Position numbers and translations under genes: made by a program
Assembly (NCBI GenBank): GCA_002746535.1
Contig: NVWA01000001.1
Span: 248,001-312,000 of the forward strand
Direction of reading: 5' to 3'
Length of the DNA stretch: 64,000 nt
DNA from: Planctomycetota bacterium
GTDB lineage: Bacteria; Planctomycetota; GCA-2746535
The notes under the pieces: generated by a model
What the model was told of the DNA's origin: nothing
The model's input: the letters and a program-made list of their open reading frames with translations, nothing else
Database searches by the model: none
Shown: positions 34,977-43,869 of the stretch, piece after piece
How the letters are laid out: each line of letters opens with the position of its first letter
Position numbering within the stretch: the stretch's first letter is position 1

Positions 34977-36903
34977 TCTTAAAATTTTAATCGTTGATGA
35001 CAACGAAGATAATTTGCTGATTCTGAAATCTGATTTAGAACAAATGGGCTTTCTTGTTGATACGGCCGCAAGTGGCTTAAAGGCAATTGCTTTAGCAGAA
35101 ACTCACAAATATAGTTTAGTAATTTTAGATGTTGATATGCCAGAAATGGATGGTTATGAGACATTTAATGAAATTTTAAAAGTTCCCCGATATCAAGATG
35201 TTCCTGTTCTGTTTTTGTCAGCAATAAGAATTAAATGGCAAGATGTAGCAAAAGGTTTAAGAACGGGGGCTTTCGATTACATTGTCAAACCCTACAATTA
35301 TGAAGAATTAAATTGTCGTATTGAGCTATTACTAAGTCTATATAAAAAGAATAGAGAGCTCTCGTCAAAGAATGAATTGCTAACTGAGTTAGCAATCAAA
35401 GACTCACTTACAAATATTTATAATCGACGATTTGGAATGGAGGCATTACAAAAAGAAAATGACCGACATAGTCGATTTGGAGGTAATTTAAGTATTATCA
35501 TGGTAGATTTAGATGATTTTAAATCTATCAACGATAAGTATGGTCATAACATAGGCGATAAGGCCTTAATCTTTATTGCAAAAATTTTACAGGATTCTAT
35601 TCGAGATACAGATACTTGTTTTCGATCAGGAGGTGATGAATTCCTTATCATTTTGCCAAATGCCGATGAAGATGCCTGCGAAATGATTTGCAAAAGAATC
35701 TTTGAAAGAAATCGAATTATTAAAGGTTATCAAGAGGTAGATATTGAAATTCTCTTAAGTTTAGGTGTTGCCGTTTTTGATACTCCCCAAAATGATATCA
35801 ATTATCTTAGAGAAACAGCTGATCTTGCCTTAATCAATGCTAAGTCGGCAGGTAAAAATAGATATAAGATTATTAACGAGAGATATGCTACAGAAAATGC
35901 TAAAAATACGGTGCTGAACATTGCAAGTGTTAGATCTTCAGTTAAATTAATTCTATCAAATGTTTTATATGAAGTTCTTAGTGAATTTGATATTGATGAA
36001 GATGTCGTGAATGGCCATGCTGAATTAATGATTGAACTGATTGAAAAATTATCAGTTGAATTGAATCTACCAACCTATGATGAAAATCGTTTACTGACTT
36101 CTGTGAAGCTTCGTAGATTCGAACATTTAGGTGTCTCAAAAGAATTATTAAAAATGCCACCGCCCATAACAGAAGATCAAAAGAATGTTTTATCACAAGC
36201 TTTGATAGAAAATATCGAGAAGCTTAGTAATACTTCCTTTTTTGAAGATGAAGCAGTAATTTTATTAAATCATCATGAATATTGTGATGGTAGTGGATAC
36301 CCCCTTGGCAAAACAAAAGATGATATCCCTTATGTAGCTCGACTAATGGCTGTGATAGAAGCTTTTGCTGTTTTGGCTTTAGGTGGTCCAAGAACTAGAA
36401 GTTTTGGGTTTAGCAAAGCGTTGGAAATATTAGAGGAAGATTCCGATTCACACTTTGATGGTGAAATTGTCCAATCATTAAAAAAGGTTGTTCAAAATAG
36501 TTATGAGCACGAGAATCCTCATAATCAAAAAATCCTTTTAATTGATGATCAAGTCGCCATGACAAAATTAATATATAATTATTTACTTAAATTTAATTTT
36601 AAACATGTGGATGTATCAAATACACGAACTGAGGCCTTAACTAACATTGAAAAGAATAAGTATGATTTAATCATCACTGATATCTCTTTACCTGGAACAA
36701 ATAAGCTTTCATTTCTTGATGATTTAAAAAAGATTAATAAATCAGTAACACCACTTATAGTGATATCAAGTGGTTATGCAGCTTTAGCTTGGAAAGAAAA
36801 AGATAAATATAATATAACAAAAGCATTCCGCAAACCAGTCAATCTACATTCTCTATGTCAAACGGTAAAACTATCTTTTAACAATTTAAATTCAAAAGGC
36901 TAA
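34963..36903 (+). CDS. Hybrid response regulator: receiver, GGDEF, degenerate HD-GYP-like, second receiver
   Basis: A 646-residue cytoplasmic protein. The first receiver (about 7-125) has phosphoacceptor D56 in LDVDMP. The GGDEF domain (about 140-305) has an intact RSGGDEF at 221-227, so cyclic-di-GMP synthesis is likely. Residues about 330-515 resemble an HD-GYP domain: HHEYCDGSGYP at 437-447 is intact, but the HD dyad is replaced (FEHLGV). The second receiver (about 522-640) has D573 in TDISLPG. It overlaps ricT and precedes a STAS gene by 3 bases. Confidence 0.88.
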   Translation: MSKNNLKILIVDDNEDNLLILKSDLEQMGFLVDTAASGLKAIALAETHKYSLVILDVDMPEMDGYETFNEILKVPRYQDVPVLFLSAIRIKWQDVAKGLRTGAFDYIVKPYNYEELNCRIELLLSLYKKNRELSSKNELLTELAIKDSLTNIYNRRFGMEALQKENDRHSRFGGNLSIIMVDLDDFKSINDKYGHNIGDKALIFIAKILQDSIRDTDTCFRSGGDEFLIILPNADEDACEMICKRIFERNRIIKGYQEVDIEILLSLGVAVFDTPQNDINYLRETADLALINAKSAGKNRYKIINERYATENAKNTVLNIASVRSSVKLILSNVLYEVLSEFDIDEDVVNGHAELMIELIEKLSVELNLPTYDENRLLTSVKLRRFEHLGVSKELLKMPPPITEDQKNVLSQALIENIEKLSNTSFFEDEAVILLNHHEYCDGSGYPLGKTKDDIPYVARLMAVIEAFAVLALGGPRTRSFGFSKALEILEEDSDSHFDGEIVQSLKKVVQNSYEHENPHNQKILLIDDQVAMTKLIYNYLLKFNFKHVDVSNTRTEALTNIEKNKYDLIITDISLPGTNKLSFLDDLKKINKSVTPLIVISSGYAALAWKEKDKYNITKAFRKPVNLHSLCQTVKLSFNNLNSKG

Positions 36904-36906
36904 AAT

Positions 36907-37221
36907 ATGACTACTCCATTTGATATCGTTCTTGAGTCTGAAACTGATAATTATTATTTAGTAAAAGTGACAGGTGAATTAAATGGTGAGTCTACACCTA
37001 AATTTGAAGATTTTATCAAGCAATTGTTTTTCAAAGAAGCTAAAGACATTAAATTAGATTTAGACGATTTAGATGTAATTGTTAGTTCAGCCATTGGCTC
37101 GCTACTTTTGCTTCATGATACTGTTACAACAGGTCAGAAGCAATTTACGATAATTAAAATAAATGAAAAAATTAAAAGCATCATCAGTATCATAGGTTTA
37201 GACAATATTATTATTCTTTAG
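36907..37221 (+). CDS. STAS-domain protein (anti-sigma-factor-antagonist type)
   Basis: A 104-residue single-domain STAS protein. The strand-turn-helix with the usual phosphorylatable serine is visible (LDDLDVIVSSAIGSLLLLHD). Such proteins switch partners when phosphorylated by a serine kinase, but no RsbW-type kinase is nearby. It sits between two GGDEF-type genes with tiny gaps, so it probably works in the same signalling route. Confidence 0.82.
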   Translation: MTTPFDIVLESETDNYYLVKVTGELNGESTPKFEDFIKQLFFKEAKDIKLDLDDLDVIVSSAIGSLLLLHDTVTTGQKQFTIIKINEKIKSIISIIGLDNIIIL

Positions 37222-37233
37222 AGAAATTTTTTT

Positions 37234-38259
37234 ATGACAGATTTGACTGTAGTTACCGATTTTGCAAAGCAAATTGATCAATGCGATACAGTGTTTGACA
37301 TTGCTAGATCTGTGATTAGAAATTTTGTTGGATATTTTTTACCAACGAATGCCATATTTTTAATTTCACCGAATTCATCACACCCTTATTATTACATTGT
37401 AGAAAAATATGGTGTGAACTTCACTTTGCCAGAAGAAATGCCAGGCAATGGTGGCTTGATGTCCTTAACAAAAGGAGTTGAAGGCCCTGGAATTATTGAT
37501 AACTTAAATTTCGATTTATTAATCGATATTGAAAAAGATATGATCACTCACTTTCATTATTTTATTAGCATTGAATCTGATGGTCAAGTAGCCATGTTAT
37601 TGTTTTCATTGGATCTGGCAAATAAAGATGCACTAGGGGATTTCGAAATTGAATTCTCTAAAATCATTTCATTACTGGCAGGCAAAGCTATTAAAAATCT
37701 ACAACCTAAAAAAGATGTCCATTTAGATAAAGTCACAAGAGTATTGATAAAAGATGTGTTTTGGTCTATGATGGAACATCATAAGTATTTAGCCCAAGAA
37801 TTAGTAAATGATAAAGACGTCTCATTTGAGTTTAAAGAAAGCGTTTTAAATCGACAAATTTTTGTAGGGGGGCCAAATGATGAGAACTCCTTGCAAATTG
37901 GTTTTACAATAATGTTAATTAAGCTTGAAGGTATCGAAATAATCAATAAACAATATGACTTTCATAAAGGCGATAAAGTCCTAAACGAATTTGGCTTAGC
38001 CTTGAAATTACTCCTTAGGAAAAGTGATATCACGGCACGCTACGATGGAAGTCAATTTACCATATTATTACCTTTAACTCCAAGTAATATCGCCCAAAAA
38101 ATTGTTCCTGAGATAAAAGAAATTGCTGATAAAATTAAAAAAGATTGTTATTTGCCTGATTCAATTGAGTTTGAAATTAAAATAGGTTTGGCGCATTTCC
38201 CAACCGATGGTGATGGAATACTAATGCTCTTAACTGCTGCCGAAAACAATTTGTCTTAA
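37234..38259 (+). CDS. Degenerate GGDEF-domain protein with N-terminal sensor-like domain
   Basis: A 341-residue cytoplasmic protein. Residues about 1-165 look GAF-like (FDIARSVIRNFVGYFLPTNAIFLI); about 200-340 follow the GGDEF fold (FTIMLIKLEGIEIINKQYDFHKGDKVLNEFG), but the signature is YDGSQF instead of GGDEF, so it should not make cyclic-di-GMP. It may bind nucleotide or act as a scaffold. It follows the STAS gene by 12 bases and precedes murB by 10 bases. Confidence 0.75.
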   Translation: MTDLTVVTDFAKQIDQCDTVFDIARSVIRNFVGYFLPTNAIFLISPNSSHPYYYIVEKYGVNFTLPEEMPGNGGLMSLTKGVEGPGIIDNLNFDLLIDIEKDMITHFHYFISIESDGQVAMLLFSLDLANKDALGDFEIEFSKIISLLAGKAIKNLQPKKDVHLDKVTRVLIKDVFWSMMEHHKYLAQELVNDKDVSFEFKESVLNRQIFVGGPNDENSLQIGFTIMLIKLEGIEIINKQYDFHKGDKVLNEFGLALKLLLRKSDITARYDGSQFTILLPLTPSNIAQKIVPEIKEIADKIKKDCYLPDSIEFEIKIGLAHFPTDGDGILMLLTAAENNLS

Positions 38260-38269
38260 TGGTAAATAA

Positions 38270-39184
38270 ATGAATTTTACCCAAGATCCTCCTATAGAAT
38301 TCAAGAAAAACTTTATAACGGCTTCATTAACTACTTTCGATATCGGTGGCCCAGCTGACATTGTTGCTTGGCCTAAAAATTCTCAGGAATTAATTTCCAT
38401 TATTCAATGGGCGAATAAAAATAATTTGAAAAATACATTCTTAGGGGGTGGTTCAAACGTTTTAATTAGTGATAAAGGTATTAGAGATCTTTTAATAGTT
38501 ACAAGTGGCATGAATGAAATAAAAATATTACAAGATGATTTATATGAATTCGGTGCTGGGTGTGATGTTCAAGAATTAACACAATGGGCCATAAAAAATA
38601 ATTTAAGTGGATTAGAATTCGCAGGGGGGTTACCGGGTAGTCTGGGTGGTGCTGTCTGGATGAATGCTAGGGCATACGGTAGTGAATTTTCAAAGATTGT
38701 AACATGGGCTGAGGCTGTTAACCAAAACAATGAAGTCGAGTTCTTTAACAATGATGAAATGAATTTTGTATATAAACATAGTGTATTTCAAGAAAGACCT
38801 TTAAGGTTAACAAAAGTTAGAATGAAATTATTAACATTAGATGACAATACATCCATTAATAATAAAACACAAAGTAATATTGATGATAGAGATTCCAAAG
38901 ATCAGTATCATATAAAATCTGCTGGTTGTGTTTTTAAAAATAATTATGCTGCTGGTATACCATCAGGGAAATTAATTGAAGATGCTGGATTAAAAGGTTA
39001 TCAAATTGGTGGTGCAGAAATTTATGCCAAACACGCTAATTTTGTAGTTAATAAAAATAATGCAAAAGCGTCTGATGTAATTGCGTTAATGCAGCTAGCG
39101 AAAAAAGCCGTGCAAGATAAATTTAATATCACCATTGAGCCGGAAGTTCAATTCATAGGCGATTTTGATGAGTTCTCCATTTGA
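38270..39184 (+). CDS. murB: UDP-N-acetylenolpyruvoylglucosamine reductase MurB
   Basis: FAD-dependent reductase of peptidoglycan precursor synthesis, 304 residues. FAD motifs are TFDIGGPAD, LGGGSNVLIS and AGGLPGSLGGAVWMNARAYGSE. SAGCVFKN carries the proton-donor position, here Cys where E. coli has Ser; the Cys form is known in part of the family. EPEVQFIG closes the protein. It ends the run that began at lipB. Confidence 0.95.
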   Translation: MNFTQDPPIEFKKNFITASLTTFDIGGPADIVAWPKNSQELISIIQWANKNNLKNTFLGGGSNVLISDKGIRDLLIVTSGMNEIKILQDDLYEFGAGCDVQELTQWAIKNNLSGLEFAGGLPGSLGGAVWMNARAYGSEFSKIVTWAEAVNQNNEVEFFNNDEMNFVYKHSVFQERPLRLTKVRMKLLTLDDNTSINNKTQSNIDDRDSKDQYHIKSAGCVFKNNYAAGIPSGKLIEDAGLKGYQIGGAEIYAKHANFVVNKNNAKASDVIALMQLAKKAVQDKFNITIEPEVQFIGDFDEFSI

Positions 39185-39307
39185 TTCTGAAGAATTCAGC
39201 CAAATTGATTAATGTCAAATTAGATGATTATTCAATTATTTTACTTATAATGAACAGCTTTTATTCTAGATCATTCACCTTTATAATTGTAAGTAATTTA
39301 AAAATAT

Positions 39308-41059
39308 ATGCCTGAAATTCGATACGGTGACTACATCAACGAAACTTCATTGCAACATGAAGAAATCAATTATTCTGATTTAGTTGAAAATTCAGAAACA
39401 TCAAATAATGAAAAAAAGAGCAAACTAAAATTACGCAAAAGAGATGTCTATCGATTATTACAACCCTATATTAGTATTAGACTCAAAGACCAATTAAAAG
39501 CGGTTGTACCTTTAAGCATTTATTTAATTTTATTTCAAGTTTTAATCTTACGCCAATCAATTGTTGATGCTTGGATTATTTCGGCTGGTTTATTTGCTGT
39601 CATTATTGGCTTAATGCTTTTCATTGAAGGTTTGAAATTAGGACTAATGCCTTTTGGAGAAACCCTCGGGCATTCATTACCAAAAAAATCATCTTTACCT
39701 GTTGTAATCATAATCACATTCTTATTGGGTGTTGGTGTTACGTTTGCTGAACCTGCTATCGGAGCATTACAAGCGGTTGGAAATCTAGTCGATGTTAAGA
39801 GGGCACCTTACCTATACTCTTTGTTAAATTATTGGACATTCTCTTTAGTTATGGTCATTGGGTTAGGTGTCGGTATCGCATCTATTTTAGGAATATTAAG
39901 ATTTATTTATGGTTGGAGTTTAAAACCAATTATATACTTAACATTATTGCCTACTTTATCATTAACCGCTTATTTTGCTTTAGATCCTTCATTAAGAAAC
40001 ACTTTAGGTTTAGCTTGGGATTGTGGTGCTGTTACTACCGGGCCAGTCACTGTCCCTTTGGTTTTATCACTAGGGATCGGTGTTGCTGCATCAACAGGAA
40101 AAGGCGAAAGCTCACTATCTGGTTTCGGCATTGTTACTTTAGCTTCTATATTTCCCATATTAGGTGTCATGCTTCTAACTCTAGTTGTAAAGAATTTTCA
40201 ATCTGTAGAAGAAATTACGCAATTAGCAATACTCTCTCAACAAGTAAAACAAGATGTAATTATTCCTTGGTATACAACAACCCCTTGGAATGAAATAATT
40301 TTAGGCATCAGAGCAATTCTACCTCTTGTATTATTTTTGTTAATCGTTCTTAAATTAATTTTAAAAGAAAAGATCAGATCAAGTGGGATTGTCACTTATG
40401 GGATAATATTATCGATAGTAGGCATGATAGTTATTAATTTGGGTTTAACTTATGGCTTATCTAAATTAGGCTCTCAAACCGGCAGCATGATACCTGGAGC
40501 TTTTAGTAAATTGGATTCTATAGAAGAATCGCCTTTATATTTCTATTCATTAGGTGTGATGATATCAATATTGTTCGTGTGGTTTTTAGGTTTTGGTTCC
40601 ACTATGGCAGAACCGGCATTGAATACTTTAGGGATGACCGTAGAGAATTTAACCAATGGAGCTTTCAAAAAATCAATATTAATGATGTCCGTTTCATTTG
40701 GTGTAGCGATAGGGTTGGCCTTAGGGGTCTGTAAAATTATTTTTGATATTCCATTAGCCTTTATGATCATACCCGGATATTTGATAGCATTAGTGATGAC
40801 CTATTTCTCAACAGAAGAATTTGTTAATATCGCCTGGGATAGTGCCGGGGTTACAACGGGGCCTGTCACAGTGCCATTAGTATTGTCTTTGGGCTTAGGT
40901 TTTGGAATTGCAGTAGATGCGATAGATGGCTTTGGTGTATTATCATTAGCTTCCATTTGCCCAATTATATGTGTTTTAACATGCGGATTATTTATTAAAT
41001 ATCGTAATAAAAGATTAAAAAATATTAAGAATGAAGAAGATCTGCAACTTTCAGATTAA
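39308..41059 (+). CDS. DUF1538 inner-membrane protein, internally duplicated
   Basis: A 583-residue polytopic membrane protein after a hydrophilic N-terminus of about 75 residues. It consists of two homologous halves: TTGPVTVPLVLSLG occurs in both (about residues 247-260 and 518-531), as do FGSTMAEPALNTLG and its counterpart FAEPAIGALQAVG. This is the DUF1538 family, a putative transporter. Two P-II-like genes follow on the same strand after 20 bases, suggesting control by nitrogen or adenylate signalling. Confidence 0.85.
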   Translation: MPEIRYGDYINETSLQHEEINYSDLVENSETSNNEKKSKLKLRKRDVYRLLQPYISIRLKDQLKAVVPLSIYLILFQVLILRQSIVDAWIISAGLFAVIIGLMLFIEGLKLGLMPFGETLGHSLPKKSSLPVVIIITFLLGVGVTFAEPAIGALQAVGNLVDVKRAPYLYSLLNYWTFSLVMVIGLGVGIASILGILRFIYGWSLKPIIYLTLLPTLSLTAYFALDPSLRNTLGLAWDCGAVTTGPVTVPLVLSLGIGVAASTGKGESSLSGFGIVTLASIFPILGVMLLTLVVKNFQSVEEITQLAILSQQVKQDVIIPWYTTTPWNEIILGIRAILPLVLFLLIVLKLILKEKIRSSGIVTYGIILSIVGMIVINLGLTYGLSKLGSQTGSMIPGAFSKLDSIEESPLYFYSLGVMISILFVWFLGFGSTMAEPALNTLGMTVENLTNGAFKKSILMMSVSFGVAIGLALGVCKIIFDIPLAFMIIPGYLIALVMTYFSTEEFVNIAWDSAGVTTGPVTVPLVLSLGLGFGIAVDAIDGFGVLSLASICPIICVLTCGLFIKYRNKRLKNIKNEEDLQLSD

Positions 41060-41079
41060 ATTTATTAAGGTAGACTGAC

Positions 41080-41445
41080 ATGAGTACAAGAGAAATTACT
41101 GTTTTAACTGACGTTATTTTAATTACGTGCATTGTTCAAAGAGGTTTAGCAGATAAAATTGTTAAATCAGCGGTTGATGCTGGTGCCCAAGGTGCCACCA
41201 TACACTATGCTAGAGGTTCAGGTGTACGCGAAAAATTAGGAATTCTTGGTGTCGCGGTTGAGGTTGAAAAAGAAGTGATTAACATTGTTGTTGCCAAAGA
41301 TCAAGCAGATCGAATATTTGAAGTGATGTATTTATCAGGGAACTTAGATACACCAGGAATGGGTTTTATGTATAAAACAACACTTGATAAAGCTGCAACC
41401 TATATCCCGCATGCAATCATTGAAAAATTAGCGAAGAAAGATTGA
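41080..41445 (+). CDS. P-II-family signalling protein
   Basis: A 121-residue protein with the P-II core fold: LITCIVQRGLADKIVKSAVDAGAQGATI, a T-loop-like HYARGSGVREKLG and the VVAKDQADRIFEVMY strand-helix. It lacks the classical RGxEY uridylylation motif of GlnB/GlnK. It ends TPGMGFMYKTTLDKAATYIP, a tail seen in P-II-like proteins linked to DUF1538. It probably regulates the membrane protein upstream. Confidence 0.82.
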   Translation: MSTREITVLTDVILITCIVQRGLADKIVKSAVDAGAQGATIHYARGSGVREKLGILGVAVEVEKEVINIVVAKDQADRIFEVMYLSGNLDTPGMGFMYKTTLDKAATYIPHAIIEKLAKKD

Positions 41446-41449
41446 TACG

Positions 41450-41776
41450 ATGAAACTTCATTCATCCAAAAAAATTGTTTGTGTTTTACCATTAGGTAAA
41501 GGCTCTAACTTAGTCAATATATTAAAGAATGAAAAAAACATTAATACTTCCGATTCAAGCCACGCTCGTGGAGCAATTAAGAAAAACAGTCAATTCGATT
41601 TTCTACCGCAAGAAACAGATATCGTCACGGTAATTATCGATGAAACCATAGCCGAAGAAATATTTGAATACATTTATTACTATGCAGAAATAGACAAAAC
41701 TCCCGGATGTTTCATGTATCAAACACACATAAGCGACAGCTCAGAATTCTCTCTACCTGAACTTACAACTGATTAA
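41450..41776 (+). CDS. Second, divergent P-II-like protein
   Basis: A 108-residue protein 4 bases after the first P-II gene. It keeps the outline of the fold (KIVCVLPLGKGSNLVNIL, a SSHARGAIKK loop, DIVTVIIDETIAEEIFEYIYY, CFMYQTHIS) but is much diverged and shorter. The two could form mixed trimers or respond to different ligands. Assignment rests on this partial similarity and on tandem position. Confidence 0.68.
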   Translation: MKLHSSKKIVCVLPLGKGSNLVNILKNEKNINTSDSSHARGAIKKNSQFDFLPQETDIVTVIIDETIAEEIFEYIYYYAEIDKTPGCFMYQTHISDSSEFSLPELTTD

Positions 41777-42055
41777 AGCAAAACTAATATCAGTTCCATA
41801 CTTCGGGATAACATAAGGTCTTAAGGTAAAAGTAATAAAATTTAAAGTCTGCTCTTAATTTTTTTGCACCTTAAACAAAAAAGTGTATTTGGATTCCATA
41901 GGCAACTTTCAAAGCATAGAGCTCTTTGAAACGGGATGTTGGTTAAGACTGAGAATGAAGAATGAAAAATATATTAATAGATAATTAGTATCTAGAATTA
42001 TTTTTGCATTCTTCAATGTATGAGATTTGTATTAAGTTTGGTGTAAGTAATTACA

Positions 42056-43081
42056 TTAAGGAATTTCAGCTACATATGCCATTAAATAGGTACCGTTTGC
42101 TAACTTGGCAACTGCGGCATCTTTTACCCAGGTTTTCTCTAAGCCCGTGGTATCATCCGCAAAAGCTAAATGAACATCACTCCCTGCAGATAAAGTTGCC
42201 CCATCTGTTGTAGTAAATGATCTGATATCATTGTTTACCAAATTAAAGCCATAGATTCTATAACCTCCCGCATCCAGTGGTAGCCAGTTTGATAAAATAT
42301 ATGTTTCGGCTCCAATATTATGTTGCGTTTCATTCACAAAATTAAATGATTTACCATCACTCGATGTAAAATATGCAAAACCACCAGATCCTTCTGGGTT
42401 TAAAATATGCATATGATAAGTTGACCCAATTTTATAGGTTAATGAATCGACTATATTATTATCAGTGGTTGCAGAGATACCTCCATATTCAAATTTAAAT
42501 CCATCCGTACTATCTGCATATAAAATGCCTATTTTTGAAGATCCATTTTCGTCAATGCCTCTTGTCACAAACATACGAAAAGTGCCATCTTCCAAATATA
42601 CGATATCTGGATCAACAATTGGAGCACCATCGCCAAAACCAGTCATTTCTGTTTTATAATAAGTCCAGGTGCTTCCATTGTCATCAGAAACAGCTGCTGC
42701 AATGGCATCTATTGGAGAAGCAGCATTTGAAGTGTCTAAATTGGATCCTGTATAATAAATAATAATTCTGCCGTTTGGTAAAACGATCATATTTGGTGTG
42801 TTAGCTTGATCACTTAGGACAGTTCCACTGCGTGTGAAATTTATTCCGTCTGTTGAAGTCGCTAATAATATTCTTCTAGGGCAAGGGCTGTCAAGATTGG
42901 CTGTTGAACAGGCACCCGTTGGAGGTGTAAATTTCTCAGTAGAAATAGAAGTTGTAGTTTCTGATGATTCGTTATTACTACTTACATCAGTGGTGGTTGA
43001 TTTCGAGGATGAACTGCTTCCACAGCTTATCAGGGCTAGTAAAGCAATTGTTATCAAACTATTAATTAGAAAAAAACGCAT
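42056..43081 (-). CDS. Sialidase/glycosidase-like beta-propeller lipoprotein
   Basis: A 341-residue protein with a lipobox (LISC, Cys20), a Ser/Thr linker and repeated blades with BNR-like motifs: ATSTDGINFTRSG, SDDNGSTWTYY, ADSTDGFKFEY and TSSDGKSFNF. This suggests a five- or six-blade propeller of the sialidase or GH43-like type on the cell surface. Catalytic residues cannot be confirmed by eye. GGGAGG lies just before the ATG. It stands alone between long spacers. Confidence 0.75.
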   Translation of the reverse strand: MRFFLINSLITIALLALISCGSSSSSKSTTTDVSSNNESSETTTSISTEKFTPPTGACSTANLDSPCPRRILLATSTDGINFTRSGTVLSDQANTPNMIVLPNGRIIIYYTGSNLDTSNAASPIDAIAAAVSDDNGSTWTYYKTEMTGFGDGAPIVDPDIVYLEDGTFRMFVTRGIDENGSSKIGILYADSTDGFKFEYGGISATTDNNIVDSLTYKIGSTYHMHILNPEGSGGFAYFTSSDGKSFNFVNETQHNIGAETYILSNWLPLDAGGYRIYGFNLVNNDIRSFTTTDGATLSAGSDVHLAFADDTTGLEKTWVKDAAVAKLANGTYLMAYVAEIP

Positions 43082-43869
43082 GTAAATCCTCCCTTAAAAT
43101 TAAATTGCCTTAACTCCTTGCATTGCTACAGCTTGTAGAAAAAAGAAAAGTAATATATTTAAAATAAATGATAAGTTGATAGCTATAACTTACCATTTTA
43201 TACTAACTTCCTTTTTTGAATTATACGTCATGTCTAGCATTACCGAAAACATATTTTGAATCACAGATAAAACGGTATGCCATTTGATGTCGTAGAGTCG
43301 GTTTGTTTAGATCTTCAAATTTTGTGAGTCTAATTTGAAAAGAACAAGGACACGCAAAGTTAATAATCGCTTTTTATTATGAACTTTTTAGATTTCTGTA
43401 TTGATAGAATTCATATTCATTTAAGATAATTACTTTTCAATTTTAAAATATACATGGCCTATTCTTGTCCCCTTGAATTTAAATCATAAGTGGAAATTAT
43501 CATTCAAACTTTAAATATGTTGATTGAAATTTCTCTAGTATGCTTAATATGACAATATATGATAATATATGGCGATATTTGAACAATAATGACATGAGTA
43601 ATTTCTATGAATTTTATTAAAACTTCAAGTATATTATTTACATGAATTCATCGTTATGTTAATGATGGTAGACTACCATATTCTAGAAATAAACCATATT
43701 ACTTTTCAGAATAAAAGTTGGTTATATGTTTGGTGAACTGAATTTCTTGCTTTCCGAGTTATCAGTTCGTAAAGGGCATTTAGGGTGGTTGCTTAAAAAT
43801 GCTAGTGACTTGGTCTCTAATACAGATTAGATTAAATTAAAAAAATATTATTTTGATGGAGAAGTTATT
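43082..43869. other. Intergenic region with a 15-bp palindrome
   Basis: About 790 bases between divergent genes with no gene remnant recognised. Present are a perfect inverted repeat ATGGTAGACTACCAT (43665-43679), about 190 bases before the kelch-like gene, and one AAGGACAC sequence (about 43350) like that at 50170. A GATGGAGAAG ribosome site lies directly before 43870. The palindrome may be an operator. Confidence 0.45.
43665..43679. promoter_or_regulatory. Candidate operator, 7-1-7 palindrome
   Basis: ATGGTAG and CTACCAT flank a single central base. Perfect 7-bp arms with a one-base centre are typical of sites for dimeric repressors. It lies upstream of the kelch-like and PQQ-like genes. 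No regulator gene lies nearby, so the protein that would bind it is unknown. Confidence 0.3.

Noticed and set aside
39832-40293. 153-codon plus-strand frame inside the DUF1538 gene
   Set aside because: Shadow frame rich in Phe, Tyr, Cys and Arg, produced by the hydrophobic codons of the membrane protein.
42056-43081. Assignment as a true sialidase
   Set aside because: Asp-box-like blades are present, but the arginine triad and nucleophile of sialidases could not be located, so only a propeller lipoprotein is claimed.
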